Below, in pieces: positions 16,696-24,912 of a stretch of 40,549 bases of DNA. The notes under the pieces are model-generated. The model did no database searches. It saw nothing but the letters and a program-made list of their open reading frames with translations, and was not told the DNA's origin. The stretch comes from an uncultured Bacilli bacterium. GTDB lineage: Bacteria > Bacillota_I > Bacilli_A > RF39 > UBA660. Position 1 is the first letter of the stretch. Each line of letters opens with the position of its first letter. Both the position numbers and the translations under genes were made by a program. Where the stretch lies: positions 1 through 40,549 of the forward strand of contig CANRDZ010000003.1 of assembly GCA_947629465.1 (NCBI GenBank), read 5' to 3'.

Positions 16696-17063
16696 TATGC
16701 TTTCTCATCCCTCTCAACAATAATTTCTTGATGCGTAGGATATTTAAATGGCTCTCCAGTATGTTTCAAGTGATAATTCATTCCATCTTGTTCCACATTT
16801 ATTCTATCTCCTGCTTTAATTTCTATTTCTGGAGCACAAAAAAGCTTTATTGTATAATTTACATCAGCAACATCAACTTTTTGATTTGCATTATTCAATT
16901 TATCTTTTGAAAGAGCGCAAGGTATATTGACATATACTTCTTTTTCTATTTGTTTAGTTGCAGGACTTAAAGGATCATCCAATTCTTCTTTACGAACAAT
17001 TTTCATTTTTCCACTATAGGTTGCTTCAATAGCTTTTCTTTCTTGCTCAAGCATATCATTCAT
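16695..17063 (-). CDS. Head closure / head-tail connector protein, 122 aa
   Basis: Positioned between the gp6-like adaptor and the gp10-like protein. The sequence MNDMLEQERKAIEATYSGKMKIVRKEE, with later VYVNIPCALSK, YTIKLFCAPEIEIKAGDRINVEQ and LKHTGEPFKYPTHQEIIVER, has the beta-rich layout of head closure (gp16-like) proteins. I start at ATG 17063, 6 nt after GAGGTG; the longer GTG-initiated frame overlaps that site. Confidence 0.75.
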   Translation of the reverse strand: MNDMLEQERKAIEATYSGKMKIVRKEELDDPLSPATKQIEKEVYVNIPCALSKDKLNNANQKVDVADVNYTIKLFCAPEIEIKAGDRINVEQDGMNYHLKHTGEPFKYPTHQEIIVERDEKA

Positions 17064-17068
17064 AAGAA

Positions 17069-17455
17069 TCACCTCGAAAGTTTTCTAACACTATTCAAAA
17101 TAATAGCATAATCATTCCATAATGTACTTCGTATAGACTTATTCAACTTATTAGCACTAACATCCTGAAACTCTGTTCTTACATCACCACGTTGTACACT
17201 TTTTATTCCTGGTGTAAATCTCGCACTAGCTGAAGATTTGCTACTTAAATCTTGATAATCTATAGCCATATCATACAAAGTCATTTCAAGACTTTCTGGA
17301 ACCTTGTCCCAATGAATATATAATAAAATAATATTAATTGTTTCGTATAATATTTCTTCTATTAAGTCCATATCTTCAGTTTCTAGTTTTTTCTTCAATC
17401 TTGATATAACATAATCTGGAGAAAACGATAGTAATTTCTTTATTTTTTCTAGCAT
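17069..17455 (-). CDS. Head-tail adaptor (gp6/YqbG-like), 128 aa
   Basis: An alpha-helical connector protein. KLETEDMDLIEEILYETINIILLYIHWDKVPESLEMTLYDMAIDYQ followed by a basic loop (GIKSVQRGDVRTEF) and a final helix resembles gp6/gp15-type adaptors that attach to the portal. AGGAGG precedes the start. It directly follows the SAP/HeH-like protein, as in YqbF-YqbG of skin/PBSX elements. Confidence 0.75.
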   Translation of the reverse strand: MLEKIKKLLSFSPDYVISRLKKKLETEDMDLIEEILYETINIILLYIHWDKVPESLEMTLYDMAIDYQDLSSKSSASARFTPGIKSVQRGDVRTEFQDVSANKLNKSIRSTLWNDYAIILNSVRKLSR

Positions 17456-17466
17456 TATCGTACCTC

Positions 17467-17760
17467 CTATTCGTTATTATTATCTCCTTCAAATGTTTCT
17501 AATTTTTCTTTTAAAATAGCAACTGTGTCTTTTTCTCCTACAGGAATACCTTTTTCTTTGCACAAATTAATCAAATCTTGTTTGCTAAGGTTTTTATTTC
17601 CCTTACTTGTATTATTATCATCATTTTTTGTACTATTAGCAATATTTTCTACCTTTTTAGTTTCATAAGGAACATATCCTTGTTTTCTATATATAACATT
17701 GTATGCTTTATCAGTTGCAGTAATAATATGTCCATTTTTAATATATTCTTTTAATTTCAT
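17467..17760 (-). CDS. YqbF-like protein with HeH/SAP-type C-terminus, 97 aa
   Basis: N-terminal domain MKLKEYIKNGHIITATDKAYNVIYRKQGYVPYET is followed by an Asn/Lys-rich linker and a helix-extended-loop-helix unit (LSKQDLINLCKEKGIPVGEKDTVAILKEKL) of the kind found in SAP/Rho-N nucleic-acid-binding domains. In PBSX/skin-like elements such a protein follows the major capsid. I start at ATG 17760 with AAAGGAG 8 nt upstream rather than at the in-frame ATG within that site. It may act at the head vertex or on DNA; this is inference. Confidence 0.75.
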   Translation of the reverse strand: MKLKEYIKNGHIITATDKAYNVIYRKQGYVPYETKKVENIANSTKNDDNNTSKGNKNLSKQDLINLCKEKGIPVGEKDTVAILKEKLETFEGDNNNE

Positions 17761-17785
17761 ATCTAATTCTCCTTTCATTTATAAA

Positions 17786-17811
17786 TAGAAGCGGAATTTT
17801 AACCGCTTCTA
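17786..17811 (-). terminator. Intercistronic hairpin after capsid gene
   Basis: TAGAAGCGG-n8-CCGCTTCTA, a perfect 9-bp stem abutting the capsid stop. The trailing sequence ATTTATAAATG is only moderately T-rich, so this is probably a partial terminator or an mRNA-stabilising hairpin that raises capsid output relative to downstream genes. Confidence 0.6.
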
Positions 17812-18975
17812 TTAGGAACCAACTTCTACAGATGTAACACTAGATTTAGCAACAATTTTATTACTTGTAGATGATTCTACAACAATTATTTTATCACTAC
17901 TAGAACATTCAATATCTTCGTTAACTTTTAAATCAGAATATTCTGTTGCTTCATCTCCATAAGATGGCTCAGTAATGTTTGCTGAGACTTTATATTTTAA
18001 TTTTCCGCTACCTGTATTTCCATTAACTTCTGTTACTTTTGTATGTGTAGCATCAGATCCAGCACCTACTGTAATTGATAATGTTCCCATTAAATTGCTT
18101 TTTTCTGGTACTAATAAAGCAAAAGCTTCATCTTTAATTGGTAAATGTCCTAATCTCATAGTAGCTTTAATAGCAATTAAATCTTGCTCAGCTAATGAAA
18201 TTGGTTTACCATCTGAATCAATTGTTCCTTGTAATGTTGCTTCTTTTAAAATTTCATATTCTATACCTTCTCTAATACCAACAATTGATTTATTCCAATC
18301 AGCTGCAATTAATTCTCCTTTTGTCTTGTCCCAAGAACCATTTCTTGAAAACTCAATAGGATTTGAATATAGTTCTTTTTGATTAACTCCATCAACAAAT
18401 AGTTGATTTCCATTATTATCTCTTAATTTTCTTAAAGAATTTTTTAATCCGTAATGTGCTGTAAAACCATTTACATCTAATCCTGAATCTTCAATTAAAG
18501 CCATAACATCAGAAATATCTAAATCAAGTGCTACTGCGTTATCTCTAACAATGATATTTCCAGCATTAACTGCAGAACTATAAATATTCTTTTTAAATGG
18601 AGAATTAATTCCAAAGAATCCAGCAGCATCAATAGCAGTATAAAAAGCTTCTGCAATTGCTCCTTTCAATTCTTCAAATACTGCTATTGTAGTATCGTTT
18701 AGCTTTTCTTTTGTGACTGGAATTATAACAGCTAATTTTTTAGCTTCAATTTCAGGAAAAATCCATCCAGCTTTAGATGTTTTTATTCTTTCACCCTCAC
18801 TAACCCAATATGCTCCTGGTCCTTCCGTCATAACTGGAAATTTCTTTTTATCACTTTCCATTTTTTCTACTTTTGATAATCTTAATAAACTTGAACCTCT
18901 AGCAACATCTTTCATAATTTCTTTTGCTTGTTCAGTTGGTACGAAACCTCTTAACTCATCTTTTAAATAACCCAT
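17812..18975 (-). CDS. Major capsid protein, 387 aa
   Basis: HK97-fold coat protein. The N-terminal arm FVPTEQAKEIMKDVARGSSLLRLSKVEKM, then KKKFPVMTEGPGAYWVSEGERIKTSKAGW, EAKKLAVIIPVTKEKLND and the axial FAVIDAAGFFG-like region are typical. No separate protease gene is visible. The last 80-90 residues (after LLVPEKSNLMGTLSITVG) form an extra Thr/Ser/Val-rich, Ig-like or carbohydrate-binding-type domain likely displayed on the capsid. AAGGAGG lies 7-8 nt before ATG 18975. A hairpin lies on each side, suggesting differential expression. Confidence 0.93.
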   Translation of the reverse strand: MGYLKDELRGFVPTEQAKEIMKDVARGSSLLRLSKVEKMESDKKKFPVMTEGPGAYWVSEGERIKTSKAGWIFPEIEAKKLAVIIPVTKEKLNDTTIAVFEELKGAIAEAFYTAIDAAGFFGINSPFKKNIYSSAVNAGNIIVRDNAVALDLDISDVMALIEDSGLDVNGFTAHYGLKNSLRKLRDNNGNQLFVDGVNQKELYSNPIEFSRNGSWDKTKGELIAADWNKSIVGIREGIEYEILKEATLQGTIDSDGKPISLAEQDLIAIKATMRLGHLPIKDEAFALLVPEKSNLMGTLSITVGAGSDATHTKVTEVNGNTGSGKLKYKVSANITEPSYGDEATEYSDLKVNEDIECSSSDKIIVVESSTSNKIVAKSSVTSVEVGS

Positions 18976-19000
18976 TCTATTTTCCTCCTTATAATTAAAT

Positions 19001-19025
19001 AAAAAAGACTGCATTTTATACAGTC
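19001..19025 (-). terminator. Hairpin with T-tract between scaffold and capsid
   Basis: GACTG-n9-CAGTC followed on the minus strand by TTTTTT, located only 26 nt before the capsid start. It has terminator form but a short stem, so it may be an attenuator or a 5' boundary of the capsid message. Confidence 0.55.
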
Positions 19026-19031
19026 CAAAAA

Positions 19032-19658
19032 TTATCTTTTTGCTTGATTTTCTTTAATGATGCTAACAAAATCGGCACTACTATCTGCACCAGGATTACC
19101 TGGATTTCTAGGAACATAATTATATGGAGATGATGTATTATTAGCATTATCATCGCCTAATAAATCTTTGTATGTATCCTTTATTACTTGCATTTGTTCA
19201 GAAATACCAGCAACAACTTTTTCTCCATTTTCATCCAATGTGAGTTTAGATAAATCAAATTTATCAGCAAGTAAATCAGGATATTTAGCCTTTTCTTTAT
19301 ATAGTTCTTCTTTAATTGCTGCTGTCTTAATTAATTTTTCAATTTTTTCTTTATGCTGTGTTTCTAAAGCTTTCTTTTCTGTTTCATATTGTTGTATTTT
19401 ACTTTGTAAATCTGCATTATCCTTATTATTCTTCTTCAAATCATTTATTGTTGTTGTTGCCGTTTGTAATGATGTTTTTGTATTATTTAAATCCGTTTCT
19501 AAAGTAAGATACTTCGTTTTTGAAACATATTCTCCATCATTAACATTAACAATTTTTACTTGTTTGTCCTTATTTGCATCATTTGAATTGTACTCATTAA
19601 TTTTTACTTCCACTTGTTTGAATAATTCATCACCTAAAATGCTTTTTAACCATTCCAT
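19032..19658 (-). CDS. Scaffold protein (phage minor structural GP20 family), 208 aa
   Basis: Guides capsid assembly. It is highly charged and mostly coiled coil: MEWLKSILGDELFKQVEVKINEYN, then LETDLNNTKTSLQTATTTINDLKKN...QQYETEKKALETQHKEKIEKLIK and the GP20-typical ELYKEKAKYPDLLADKFDLSKLTLDENG. The C-terminus is a flexible PGNPGADSSADF tail. It lies immediately upstream of the major capsid gene, with a strong AAGGAGG. Confidence 0.9.
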   Translation of the reverse strand: MEWLKSILGDELFKQVEVKINEYNSNDANKDKQVKIVNVNDGEYVSKTKYLTLETDLNNTKTSLQTATTTINDLKKNNKDNADLQSKIQQYETEKKALETQHKEKIEKLIKTAAIKEELYKEKAKYPDLLADKFDLSKLTLDENGEKVVAGISEQMQVIKDTYKDLLGDDNANNTSSPYNYVPRNPGNPGADSSADFVSIIKENQAKR

Positions 19659-19679
19659 ATTTTATCCTCCTTATTTTTA

Positions 19680-19765
19680 GCTACGTTTTTATCTCTGGTG
19701 TCTTCCAGTGCTAGCAAAAGTTTATCTCTCATTTTGCAAGAGTATTCCCGGCTAGTTTATAGGCC
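19680..19765 (-). ncRNA. Candidate structured leader RNA upstream of scaffold gene
   Basis: Between a terminator (19808) and the scaffold start, a GC-richer stretch folds in the minus direction into three hairpins. These are GGC(C)TA/TAGCC (19765-19750), CTCT/AGAG (19742-19726), and an outer GCTA/TAGC enclosing CTGG-AAGACA-CCAG (19715-19680). A competing pairing GCAAAA/TTTTGC joins the second and third. Base composition differs from the surrounding AT-rich DNA. This could be a regulatory leader for structural gene expression. A 28-codon reading frame beginning MRDKLLLALEDTRDK overlaps it and is an alternative explanation. Confidence 0.45.
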
Positions 19766-19784
19766 ATAACGGTTTTTGGGGCAA

Positions 19785-19808
19785 TAAAAAAGAACCTTGA
19801 TAGGTTCT
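19785..19808 (-). terminator. Terminator upstream of the scaffold leader
   Basis: AGAACC-TATCAA-GGTTCT followed by TTTTTT on the minus strand, overlapping the stop of the small gene at 19807. It separates the terminase-portal-minor-head genes from scaffold and capsid, implying a promoter or antitermination point in 19680-19785. Confidence 0.75.
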
Positions 19809-19956
19809 ATTCTTCTTTATTAATTAATTTTTTTAGATATTGTTTATATTCTTCTAGTGTAGCAAATTCATCATAGTTAATACCTGGAGCTTTTTTATTA
19901 TATTTTTTCATAAATTCTTTTCTTAATTCTTCAGTTTCTTTATCAAATATTCCCAT
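19807..19956 (-). CDS. Small hypothetical protein, 49 aa
   Basis: A charged helical product, MGIFDKETEELRKEFMKKYN followed by KAPGINYDEFATLEEYKQYLKKLINKEE. It overlaps the end of the minor head gene by 14 bp and stops inside the following terminator, so it belongs to the same transcript. Codon composition is like its neighbours. Not recognised; a small protein at this spot is common in related prophages. Confidence 0.65.
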   Translation of the reverse strand: MGIFDKETEELRKEFMKKYNKKAPGINYDEFATLEEYKQYLKKLINKEE

Positions 19957-21583
19957 ATATTTCAACCAACTTTCTTAATATTATTTTTAACGGTTCTACA
20001 CTATTAATGAATTCTAAACTTTCTTGATTATCCAATATATATTCAGTATAGACATTGGCTAGTAATTCTCTTTCTTTAGTTCCTGTATTAGACCAATACT
20101 CATCAGAATGAGAATAATTTCCATATATTTTATTATCTGTAAGACATGAAAACAAGTCACTTATAGACATATTATCTTCAAATTTTTCTGCTATTTTAAT
20201 ATATTTTTCATCCGATAATATTATACTAGCATCTTTTATTGCTTTGGACAATTCATTTCTCAAATCTATTGATATTGAATTATTTACATCTATTTTATGT
20301 ACTAATTCATGAACAATAGATTTGGTTTTATCATATTTATCTATTAAAGAATGTTTTGGATTTATTATTATCTTGTCTAAAGATATATCATAATAAAACG
20401 GCCTAGTGGCATTATAATCAATTTCTATATCTTCATTATTTAAATTTTGATTTATAAAATTCTCTGCCCTTTTTGATATTTCTTTATCATTTATAATATT
20501 ATTTAATTTATTAATTTTCAATGGTAATTCTAAAATATCATTTAAATTTGCTTTAGGATCTATATATTTAACATACCAGCCTTTATAAGATATATTAGAT
20601 GGAACAAATATTCTGTTGCCATCTTTATCAACTGCGATTTTTTTACTATCAATATCAAATTCATCTAACACACATGGAACACTTGTAGTTCTGCAATTTG
20701 CGTGAAACGGTGGATAATTAATTCCAATTTGTGCCTCTGAAACTTTAAACTTCTTATTTCCAAGTCTTGCATCTATATCTCTACATATATCTGATGTTCT
20801 CATATCAAGTGATACAAATAATTTATAGTATTGTACTCCAGTTTCTTTATATCCCTTAAGAGTAGCTTGCTCACTTATAAAGGCCATCTCTGTATTAACT
20901 AATGTTTTTGCTCTGCCAAAGCTGACACCCATTCTCTTTGAAATTGTGTCTGCAATTTGTGTCATGCTTTTTCCCATTATCATACCCTGAGTTAAGTTTG
21001 TTTCTAGTTCATTGAGTAACTTTGCTTTATCATTCCAAATTCGACTACTAAAGTTTTCTCCTAACCATGGTTTTTTAATTATGGTTTCAATTTGATTTTC
21101 ATTAAATTTTGAAAAAGTTGTATGTATACCAACTGTTTTTTCAATCTCATAAATATTTCTATAATATGTATCAATATAAGTTTCTTTTAATAAGTTAGTC
21201 ATATCACTTTGTTGTTTTTCTCCAAGAGCCCTAATATTCATTTGCACTTGTGCATTTAATGCCTCTAATCTACTAACTCTACTTTTTATATATAAATTGT
21301 CTAAATACCTTTCATTATCTTTATTTAATGCCAGTTCTCTATATTTTTCAAGCGATATTCTAAAATTACCCAGTTCTTCTTTTGTCAATAACTTTTTTGC
21401 CTCTTCATAAGTAATTCCGTTATTATCAGCATATGTTGAGTAGAATGATGCTATTTCTTTTTTTATACTTTTTAAAGCTTTTGTATATTGTACTTCTAAA
21501 TCACTTATATAGGCATCAGATTTTCCAAATTCCATTTCTTTTAACTTTTCAAATCTTTCTTGCCAATATTTCGCATTATTCAT
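19943..21583 (-). CDS. Minor head protein (SPP1 gp7/MuF-like) fused to a metallopeptidase-like domain, 546 aa
   Basis: Residues 1-300 are a head morphogenesis protein ejected with DNA: long helices, then MGVSFGRAKTLVNTEMAFISEQATLKGY and the hallmark INYPPFHANCRTTSVP (288-303). After residue 330 comes an unrelated domain with the zinc-binding motif SIVHELVHKID (HExxH at 425-429) and a downstream acidic helix TKERELLANVYTEYI (about 503-517) that could supply the third ligand, as in gluzincin-type peptidases. MuF proteins often carry C-terminal enzymatic or toxin domains. Here it may act in the capsid, during injection or in the infected cell; that is inference. It follows the portal gene. Confidence 0.85.
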   Translation of the reverse strand: MNNAKYWQERFEKLKEMEFGKSDAYISDLEVQYTKALKSIKKEIASFYSTYADNNGITYEEAKKLLTKEELGNFRISLEKYRELALNKDNERYLDNLYIKSRVSRLEALNAQVQMNIRALGEKQQSDMTNLLKETYIDTYYRNIYEIEKTVGIHTTFSKFNENQIETIIKKPWLGENFSSRIWNDKAKLLNELETNLTQGMIMGKSMTQIADTISKRMGVSFGRAKTLVNTEMAFISEQATLKGYKETGVQYYKLFVSLDMRTSDICRDIDARLGNKKFKVSEAQIGINYPPFHANCRTTSVPCVLDEFDIDSKKIAVDKDGNRIFVPSNISYKGWYVKYIDPKANLNDILELPLKINKLNNIINDKEISKRAENFINQNLNNEDIEIDYNATRPFYYDISLDKIIINPKHSLIDKYDKTKSIVHELVHKIDVNNSISIDLRNELSKAIKDASIILSDEKYIKIAEKFEDNMSISDLFSCLTDNKIYGNYSHSDEYWSNTGTKERELLANVYTEYILDNQESLEFINSVEPLKIILRKLVEIYGNI

Positions 21584-21591
21584 TTAATCAC

Positions 21592-22950
21592 CTACTCTTT
21601 TTTACTGTCATCAGTTATAACACTAGGAAAAGGATATTCTTCTTTATTTTCTTTTTCAATTTGTTCCATTTCTTCATCTGGATTCTCAACCCATGGATGA
21701 TTCTTTAGTATACTTTTCTTTGAAATAGCTCCGTTTGAAATTTGTGCTATTTGAGCATTTTCCAAATCATTGCTTATCATATTTCTTGTCCATGTTTGTT
21801 CGACTAGCATATTTGAATCATATCCTAAATATGTCAATATAGCTTTTATAAGTCTTGAAAAACCTTTCTTAAACTGTGTCTGCTGCATTCCTGATTTTAG
21901 TTCTAGTTTTCTATAAAAGAATTTTAATGCTACACCACTTGCATTTCCAAAACTTTCGATATCTTGTTGTAATCCTTGTCCACTTTCATATATTTGCTTC
22001 TTTAATACTTCTAAAATTACCTTTCTTGCTTCAACAGGAATCTCTATTTGTAAAGTTCTTACATCTCCATGTGTTCCAGCTTCAGAAGTATCTGTTTTTA
22101 TAGTTTTAAATCTTTTCAAATCATTTATAAACTCTTTATAGTCTTGTCCTCCATAATTTTCAAGTATGTAAATAATTTGTTGTATATCCTCTAAGTCGTT
22201 TGCAAATCCTGACATAACTCTGTCATATAAATCAATTTGATCTTTGTATTTTAATAAATCACTTTTACATTTCCTATTATTGCAAAAAGGTATAAATGGA
22301 ATTTCATTAAATTTTAATGCCTCAAATTCTTCTTCTGATTTATATGTTAATCCTGGTGCATCTAGAATTCCTTCAAACTTATATGTAACACAAAATACTT
22401 TTCCTTTTCTGATAATCCATTCTTCAAAATAAATATAGTTTTTAATTTTAGTTGGATTATTATCATCTGGTTCAATTAAAGGATAATATCTATAAATTTT
22501 TTCTAAATCTTTCTTCAATGTATTTTTATAAATTGGTATTATTTGTTCATCTGGGATGACATCATAAAGAAATTTTCCAGTTTCCTTATCTATCCAATAA
22601 TGCAACCATGTTTTTCCTACATTACTTGCATCAATACATAATCCTTGCGATATATCCTCAAATTCATCTCCAAGAATTTCTACTATCTTTTTATTTATTT
22701 CTTTATTTTTTGTATCAAAAATAACAGGATAAGTAAACATATATCCTGCTTTTTCATCAACCATTAATTCATGAAAATTATGTGCTAATCTATTGTCAGC
22801 ATTTCTTATAGGATCATCATCAGATGGAGCAACACCTTTTTGCTTAATATCGTTATCATTATTATAATATTTTAATAAATTTCTAATATATTCTCTTCTT
22901 GGTCTATCTCTTTCTATGATTTGCTTTATTTCATTTATATTCATCATCAT
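21592..22950 (-). CDS. Portal protein (SPP1 gp6-like), 452 aa
   Basis: Dodecameric DNA gate at the head vertex. RDRPRREYIRNLLKYYNNDNDI, NRLAHNFHELMVDEKAGYMFTYPV, VGKTWLHYWIDKETGKFLYDVIPDEQIIPIY and SGFANDLEDIQQIIYILENYGGQD are characteristic, as is the C-terminal helix region with ASGVALKFFYRKLELK. Three consecutive ATG codons start the frame after GAGAGGTGT, so the exact start may vary by two residues. Length is typical. Confidence 0.93.
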   Translation of the reverse strand: MMMNINEIKQIIERDRPRREYIRNLLKYYNNDNDIKQKGVAPSDDDPIRNADNRLAHNFHELMVDEKAGYMFTYPVIFDTKNKEINKKIVEILGDEFEDISQGLCIDASNVGKTWLHYWIDKETGKFLYDVIPDEQIIPIYKNTLKKDLEKIYRYYPLIEPDDNNPTKIKNYIYFEEWIIRKGKVFCVTYKFEGILDAPGLTYKSEEEFEALKFNEIPFIPFCNNRKCKSDLLKYKDQIDLYDRVMSGFANDLEDIQQIIYILENYGGQDYKEFINDLKRFKTIKTDTSEAGTHGDVRTLQIEIPVEARKVILEVLKKQIYESGQGLQQDIESFGNASGVALKFFYRKLELKSGMQQTQFKKGFSRLIKAILTYLGYDSNMLVEQTWTRNMISNDLENAQIAQISNGAISKKSILKNHPWVENPDEEMEQIEKENKEEYPFPSVITDDSKKE

Positions 22951-22962
22951 ACACCTCTCTTT

Positions 22963-24178
22963 CTATTTAAGTACCTGAATACCAACATTATCAACATATC
23001 TTGTATAAATTGCATATCTAATTGCATCTTGAACGTCATCATTTTCTTTTATAGGTTCTCCAGTTTTTCCATTCCAAACATATGTATATATTTCTTTTTT
23101 AAATCTATTTACACCTGGATAATAAATTAATAATGTTCTTAATTTATATCTTTTTGCAACCATTTCTATACCACTTAAAACTGCTTTATTAGCATTTTTT
23201 GCTCTTAAGCCTTCTTTTTTAAATCTTGCAACGTGTTCTGGTCTAGCAGAATCGCAATAAAACATAATGTTACCATATATTTTCTTTATTTTTTTTGCAA
23301 TATCAACCCAATAATCAATTTCTTCATATTGTGCCGAATATTCTTTAATTAGTATAACCGTTCCATCTGCTGTCTCTCCAAACAAACAAATTGCACCATA
23401 ATGCTCATATCCCCAGTCAACACCACAAAAATAATTAACAAATTCATACTTAGTTAAATCGTAAATATAATGTATATCTCTATTAAAATCTTTATATACT
23501 GCTCCTTCCGAAGTTACCCAAAGTCCTCTTATATCTCTATCGTAAAACATTCCACTTGGTGTGGATTTTTTTAAATTATTTTTATATCTTTCACTTAAAA
23601 AAGTATTATCATCTAATTCGTAATGAACCTCATGTATTGTTTTACCATCTGCTTTTAAAATATAATCAACATATAACCAATGTTCAGGATGGTCTGGGTT
23701 AGTATCAACAATAATTCTTGCACCCGTTCCACTGCAACGTGTTTTTATTTCGTTAAAAACTTCTTCATTTGCAGTAGATCCCTCGTTAATGTATGCACCA
23801 TAGGCAGTCATACCTCTTATCCTTGACATATCTGCTACAGTCCCATGACCAAAGCAACATACTAATACACCAAAAAGCTTGAATCTATTAAATTTATCAA
23901 ACTTAAATTCAATACCATATTTATTTGTTAATTCTTGTAATACATTTCTTTGCAAACTTCCGAAGTGTATTTCCTGCAAGAATATATTGAGGTTCATTTA
24001 TTCCTTCTTGTTCTGCTATTTTTCTTACTTTTATCAATTCCATTAAAAACAAATCGTTATCTATAACAGTTTTTCCTGTCCTCTTTGCACCGTGGTTAAT
24101 TAGCATAAAAAAATCAGTATTGAAATAAAAATTCAATACTGACAACTGTTTAGGATGATACAGCTGCTTAATACTCAT
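22963..24178 (-). CDS. terL: Terminase large subunit, 404 aa, read through a CGG +1 shift
   Basis: DNA-packaging ATPase and nuclease. Walker A is GAKRTGKT (30-37), the Walker B region GAYINEG (127-133), and the nuclease acidic residues lie in FCGVDWGYEHYGAI, FYCDSARPEH and NDDVQDAIRYAIY. The gene is broken in the zero frame after ILAGNTLRKFAKKC...; at in-frame CGG 23962-23960 skipping C gives ILAGNTLGSLQRNVLQEL, the conserved segment after Walker A. Neither half alone could function, and the second has no binding site. The start at 24178 has AAGGATGG upstream; an in-frame ATG at 24190 lies inside that site. Confidence 0.92.
23960..23962 (-). other. CGG +1 shift site in terminase large subunit gene
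   Basis: CTT CGG AAG becomes CTT-GGA-AGT (L-G-S). Codon 73 of 404. The zero frame ends 12 codons after the CGG, removing Walker B and the nuclease. Confidence 0.9.
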
Positions 24179-24890
24179 CTGCAACACCATCCTTTATTAA
24201 ATTAAATAATTCTTCTAATTTAGATTCTTTATTTTGGTTATTCTCACTATTTTTAGCTTCAAATATTTTTTCTTGTAATTCATATTTCTTATTATCAATA
24301 TCCATTCTATGCAATAAATCTACGCAACGTCTTTTTGCTTCTTGAATTTTTGTAAGTGCTTCTTCAATTCTCTGTATTTTTTCAACTGTCGACTCTGCCA
24401 TAGTGATTGTACCTTCAATTGCTGTTCCTCCAAATTCAGTGCTACAAGATTTACTTCTCTGAACAGAACTTATAGTTAAATCTTTATTAGGTTTCTTTAG
24501 TTCTTGAATTCGTTCTAACATTCGTCTTTCTCTAATAAGTAACAATTCATATTGTTGCTCTATAACTTTTCTTTTATCTTCTGTTTTTATTTTTTCTATA
24601 AAGGCCTTTTCTTCATCAGTATAAAAATCAGAGTATATACTTTCATATGCACCAGTTACCAAAGCATTTTTGTTACCTTTAGGTGCGTGGCCACCTTTAT
24701 TACCTTTAGCGTTTTTATTTTTCTTTTGAGCCTTACTACGATTACTAGCTCGTTTCCACTCATTCTTTTTAATTAAGTTTTTTAATTCTTTTTGAGTTAT
24801 TTTAAAATCGCTTTCGATTTCTTTATATGTAGCACCTTTTTTATAAGCTTTCTCTATTTTTTTTAAATCCCCTGTCACATGGACCACCAC
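24168..24890 (-). CDS. terS: Terminase small subunit, 240 aa
   Basis: DNA-recognition subunit. The N-terminal helix-turn-helix (IEKAYKKGATYKEIESDFKITQKELKNLIKKNEWKRAS) and basic linker RSKAQKKNKNAKGNKGGHAPKGNKNALVTGAYESI are typical of PBSX-type small terminases. These are followed by a helical oligomerisation region and a C-terminal segment contacting the large subunit. It overlaps the start of terL by 11 bp. The start is ambiguous: GTG 24890, or GTG 24878 which is better spaced from GGTGGTGG. Confidence 0.85.
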   Translation of the reverse strand: MVVHVTGDLKKIEKAYKKGATYKEIESDFKITQKELKNLIKKNEWKRASNRSKAQKKNKNAKGNKGGHAPKGNKNALVTGAYESIYSDFYTDEEKAFIEKIKTEDKRKVIEQQYELLLIRERRMLERIQELKKPNKDLTISSVQRSKSCSTEFGGTAIEGTITMAESTVEKIQRIEEALTKIQEAKRRCVDLLHRMDIDNKKYELQEKIFEAKNSENNQNKESKLEELFNLIKDGVADEY

Positions 24891-24912
24891 CAGCCTTTTT
24901 CAATTATATTTT

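Noticed and set aside
22963-23997. Separate gene for the second terminase half (MNLNIFLQ...)
   Set aside because: First 12 residues are an out-of-frame reading of the upstream part; no binding site; family similarity begins exactly at the Gly created by skipping C.
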